Shown: positions 29,585-32,207 of the stretch, one piece after another
How the letters are laid out: every line of letters starts with the position of its first letter
How positions within the stretch are numbered: the first letter of the stretch is position 1
Assembly (NCBI GenBank): GCA_026985625.1
Contig: JALSQC010000278.1
Span: 1 to 32,207 of the forward strand
Length of the DNA stretch: 32,207 nucleotides
Reading direction: 5' to 3'
DNA from: Bacteroidales bacterium
GTDB lineage: Bacteria > Bacteroidota > Bacteroidia > Bacteroidales > JAFGXI01
Notes under the pieces: model-generated
The model's database searches: none
Seen by the model: only the letters and a program-made list of their open reading frames with translations
Told to the model about the DNA's origin: nothing
Made by a program: the position numbers and the translations under genes

Positions 29585-32207
29585 TTAATTTATTTTTATA
29601 TTATTTAAATTAATTCTTGATAATTTATTAATAATATCTTTTGTAAGGTCTATTTTTATACTTTTTGACATTAAACTTGTTTTTATCTCTTTGTCTTTAT
29701 CTATAATTGTAAATTTAAGTTTTGTTGTTCCTTTGTTTGTATTTTCAATAATATCAAATATTTTATCTATTAATTCTTTTGTTATATCGTCTATATTAAT
29801 AATTATTTCGAGATTTTTAAAAACTTTGTCTTTAATGTTATATAGTAAGTCTATTGTTTTTACATTTAGTTGATAGTCTGATTTTTCTTTTTTCCAAGTT
29901 GGAATTTCTACTTTTGCGGTTACTACTATTGAATATCCCTCGACTAAATTATTTTTCCACTGACTCCATTGTTTTGAAAAAAATGTAAATGTGTAGGTTC
30001 CCGATAGGTCTTCGATAGTAACTTTTCCGTATGGGACTCCTTTTTTTGTAAGATATTCTTTAGATGAATTAATGTATCCTACTACGGTAAACTCTTTATT
30101 TTTTAGGTCGTTTAAATTATTTAAGTAATTTAATGGTAATGGATTAAGTTTATTTATAATTAGCTCAAACGAGTTTAAGGGGTGTGATGATAAATAGATT
30201 CCTATTTTTTCTTTCTCGTGTTTTAGTTTATTTATTATGTTCCATTCTCTTACCTCGGGCAATTCAGGTTTTTTTATGTGAGTATTATAAACTTCTCCAA
30301 ACAAATTTGCTCCTGCTGATTTATCGGACTTAAATTTGTTTCCGTAATCAATCAATCGCATTATAAAACTATTGTCTGATACATTTCCTTTGTCGTCAAA
30401 GAATTGATTTCTTTGAATTTTAAGCTCATCAAAAGCTCCTGCATAAGCTAATGACTCTATAGTTTTTTTGTTTACTGCAGATAGGTTTACTCTCTCGATA
30501 AAGTTATATATATCTGTAAATTCTCCTTTTTTTCTTTCGTCGATTATATTTTCTACTGCATTTGAGCCTACATCTTTTATTGCTGCTAATCCAAATCTAA
30601 TGTCTCCGTTTTTATTTACCATAAATTCGTTATACGATTCGTTTACATCAGGTCCAAGAACGTTTATTCCCATATTTTTACATTCGTTCATAAAGAATGT
30701 AATTTTTTTTATGTCTTTTTTGTTTCTGCTAAGAACTGCTGCCATAAACTCGGCGGGATAATGTGCTTTTAGATATGCTGTTTGATATGATATGTAAGAG
30801 TAGCATGTTGCATGCGATTTGTTAAATGCGTATTTCGCAAATTCTTCCCAATCTTTCCATATTTTTTCTATTGTTTTGTCTATATCTTTTTTGTTTTGCT
30901 TGCATTCTTCGACAAATTGGGTATTTGATTTACAGCCGTTTACAAACTTAAGTTTAAGTTCATTCATTACCTCTTTTTTCTTTTTACCCATTGCTTTTCG
31001 AAGCGAGTCGGACTCGCCTCGAGTAAAGTTTGCAAGCTTACGAGATAATAACATGACTTGTTCTTGATATACTGTAATTCCGTATGTTTCTTCGAGATAT
31101 TCGCTCATCATTGGAACGTCGTATTGTATTTTTTCTTTTCCGTGTTTTCGACGTATAAAGCTTGGGATATATTCCATTGGTCCCGGTCGATACAATGCAT
31201 TCATTGCTATTAAATCCTCAAATTTTGTAGGTTTTAAATCCATTAAATGTTTTTTCATTCCATCGGACTCAAATTGAAATAATCCTGTTGTTTGTCCTTT
31301 TGAATATAGTTCGTATGTTGCTTGGTCGTTTAAATCTACATTATCAATATCTACATTAATATTTTTAGATAATTTTATATTATCTATTGTATCTTTAATT
31401 ATTGATAATGTTTTAAGACCCAAAAAATCCATCTTTAATAATCCTACATCTTCGACATGTTTTCCGTCATATTGTGTTACATATTTTAACTCTGAGTCTT
31501 TAGACGGTATACAAATTGGTATATATTTTTCTAAATCGTCACGGCCTATTATTATTCCACATGCGTGTGTTCCTATGTTTCGCACTGAGCCTTCGAGCAC
31601 TTCTGCAAATTTAAGGACTTCTGATGCCTCGTTATTTTTGTCTTTTATTTGTTTTAATTCTTTTATTTCTTTTATTGCATCTTTTAATTTTATTCCGGGC
31701 TTTTCGGGAACGAGCTCTGCTATTTTACTTGTTTCGTTTAAAGGGTATTGTTGCACTCTGCCTACATCACGGATTGCTGATTTTGCGGCCATAGTTCCAA
31801 ATGTTATTATATGTGCAACTCGTTTTTCGCCGTATTTATCAACAACCCATTTTAGTATTTTTGCTCTACCATCGTCATCAAAATCTATATCTATATCGGG
31901 CATTGATATTCTATCGGGGTTTAGAAATCTCTCGAAAAGTAAATTGTATTTAATTGGGTCTATTTCTGTTATTCTTAAAGAATATGCTACTGCCGAGCCT
32001 GCTGCCGAACCTCTACCGGGTCCCACTAACACACCCATATTGCGTGCTGCTTTTAAAAAATCCCATACTATTAAAAAATAACCGGGGAATCCCATAGTTT
32101 TAATTACTCCCAACTCAAAATCCAAACGTTTTTTTATTTCTTCGGGCAGTTCGTTTCCCCAACGTTTTACAGCTCCTTCGTAAGTTATTTTTTTTAAGTA
32201 ATCGGCT
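29585..32207 (-). CDS. dnaE: DNA polymerase III alpha subunit, C-terminal part
   Basis: The frame is open to the right edge of the window, giving about 874 codons including the stop; the N-terminal PHP domain lies outside. The polymerase active site is visible: GPGRGSAAGS in the palm, PDIDIDF (31900-31880) with two of the catalytic Asp residues, and KMDFLGLKTLS with the third. Further on are YQEQVM, NKSHATCYSYISYQTAYLKA, a helix-hairpin-helix region, and an OB-fold around EFTVVGYINSSKEYLTKKG. This is the replicative polymerase of DnaE type. The first in-window residues, ADYLKKITYEGAVKRWGNEL, continue the same protein, so a TTG at 32125 is not its start. Total length in the family is about 1,200 residues or more, which fits. 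Confidence 0.97.
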   Translation of the reverse strand, partial: ADYLKKITYEGAVKRWGNELPEEIKKRLDFELGVIKTMGFPGYFLIVWDFLKAARNMGVLVGPGRGSAAGSAVAYSLRITEIDPIKYNLLFERFLNPDRISMPDIDIDFDDDGRAKILKWVVDKYGEKRVAHIITFGTMAAKSAIRDVGRVQQYPLNETSKIAELVPEKPGIKLKDAIKEIKELKQIKDKNNEASEVLKFAEVLEGSVRNIGTHACGIIIGRDDLEKYIPICIPSKDSELKYVTQYDGKHVEDVGLLKMDFLGLKTLSIIKDTIDNIKLSKNINVDIDNVDLNDQATYELYSKGQTTGLFQFESDGMKKHLMDLKPTKFEDLIAMNALYRPGPMEYIPSFIRRKHGKEKIQYDVPMMSEYLEETYGITVYQEQVMLLSRKLANFTRGESDSLRKAMGKKKKEVMNELKLKFVNGCKSNTQFVEECKQNKKDIDKTIEKIWKDWEEFAKYAFNKSHATCYSYISYQTAYLKAHYPAEFMAAVLSRNKKDIKKITFFMNECKNMGINVLGPDVNESYNEFMVNKNGDIRFGLAAIKDVGSNAVENIIDERKKGEFTDIYNFIERVNLSAVNKKTIESLAYAGAFDELKIQRNQFFDDKGNVSDNSFIMRLIDYGNKFKSDKSAGANLFGEVYNTHIKKPELPEVREWNIINKLKHEKEKIGIYLSSHPLNSFELIINKLNPLPLNYLNNLNDLKNKEFTVVGYINSSKEYLTKKGVPYGKVTIEDLSGTYTFTFFSKQWSQWKNNLVEGYSIVVTAKVEIPTWKKEKSDYQLNVKTIDLLYNIKDKVFKNLEIIINIDDITKELIDKIFDIIENTNKGTTKLKFTIIDKDKEIKTSLMSKSIKIDLTKDIINKLSRINLNNIKIN

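Noticed and set aside
29585..32125. A dnaE start at TTG 32125
   Set aside because: The frame continues upstream to the window edge with conserved DnaE sequence (ADYLKKITYEGAVKRWG), so the TTG is internal.
1..32207. Mobile elements, CRISPR arrays, tRNAs or a defence system
   Set aside because: I looked for direct-repeat arrays, transposase-like frames and cloverleaf arms in the gene-free stretches and found none; nearly all of the sequence is assigned to housekeeping genes.

Overview
The window looks like a chromosomal segment from a low-GC member of the Bacteroidota, probably near Bacteroidales. The evidence is: the gldE-gldD pair next to ssb; a bacterial PcrB-type prenylglyceryl-phosphate synthase; zinc-free forms of L36, S14 and S4; an EF-G2-type second elongation factor G; AT-rich starts without Shine-Dalgarno sequences; and promoters of the Bacteroidota type (TTTG about 18 nt before TAnnTTTG). 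By eye GC is about 30%. I see no mobile elements, CRISPR arrays, tRNAs or rRNAs. Almost all genes lie on the minus strand; only the EF-G2 gene is on plus.

Layout from left to right. The start of a YhcC-like radical SAM gene runs off the left edge (1-279). Next is a POT-family transporter with its own promoter and terminator (329-2008). Then comes a tight minus-strand cluster, ssb > gldE > gldD > phosphopantetheinyl transferase > pcrB (5806 down to 2119), with gaps of 0-11 nt and one ATGA overlap. Citrate synthase (mitochondrial-like) and enolase follow, each with its own terminator (6021-8827).

The core is one uninterrupted minus-strand run of 33 genes from rpsL (26672) to rplQ (8920): str (rpsL-rpsG-fusA, no tuf), S10, spc (with secY, map, infA, rpmJ and no adk) and alpha (rpsM-rpsK-rpsD-rpoA-rplQ). 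No gap inside exceeds 35 nt and I see no internal terminator. A promoter fits just upstream of rpsL and a strong palindromic terminator follows rplQ. The run encodes most of the ribosome assembly set plus the translocation motor (EF-G), the protein-export channel (SecY), N-terminal Met removal (Map), initiation (IF1) and RNA polymerase alpha.

Divergent from rpsL, across a 309-nt AT-rich spacer, is the most interesting gene: a second EF-G (26982-29138). It keeps the P-loop, but the G3 motif reads DAPGA instead of DTPGH, so the catalytic His is Ala; the G4 motif is NQLD instead of NKxD; and there is extra sequence in domain IV. This matches the EF-G2 class, for which translocation without GTP hydrolysis has been described in Bacteroides. 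It converges on trxA, which is followed upstream by dnaE, cut by the right edge of the window.

I did not find a convincing undescribed multi-gene system. The points worth a second look are EF-G2 lying back-to-back with the EF-G1 operon, the mitochondrial-like citrate synthase beside enolase, a long charged tail on L17, an altered proton-coupling motif in the POT transporter, and a TTG start forced on gldE.
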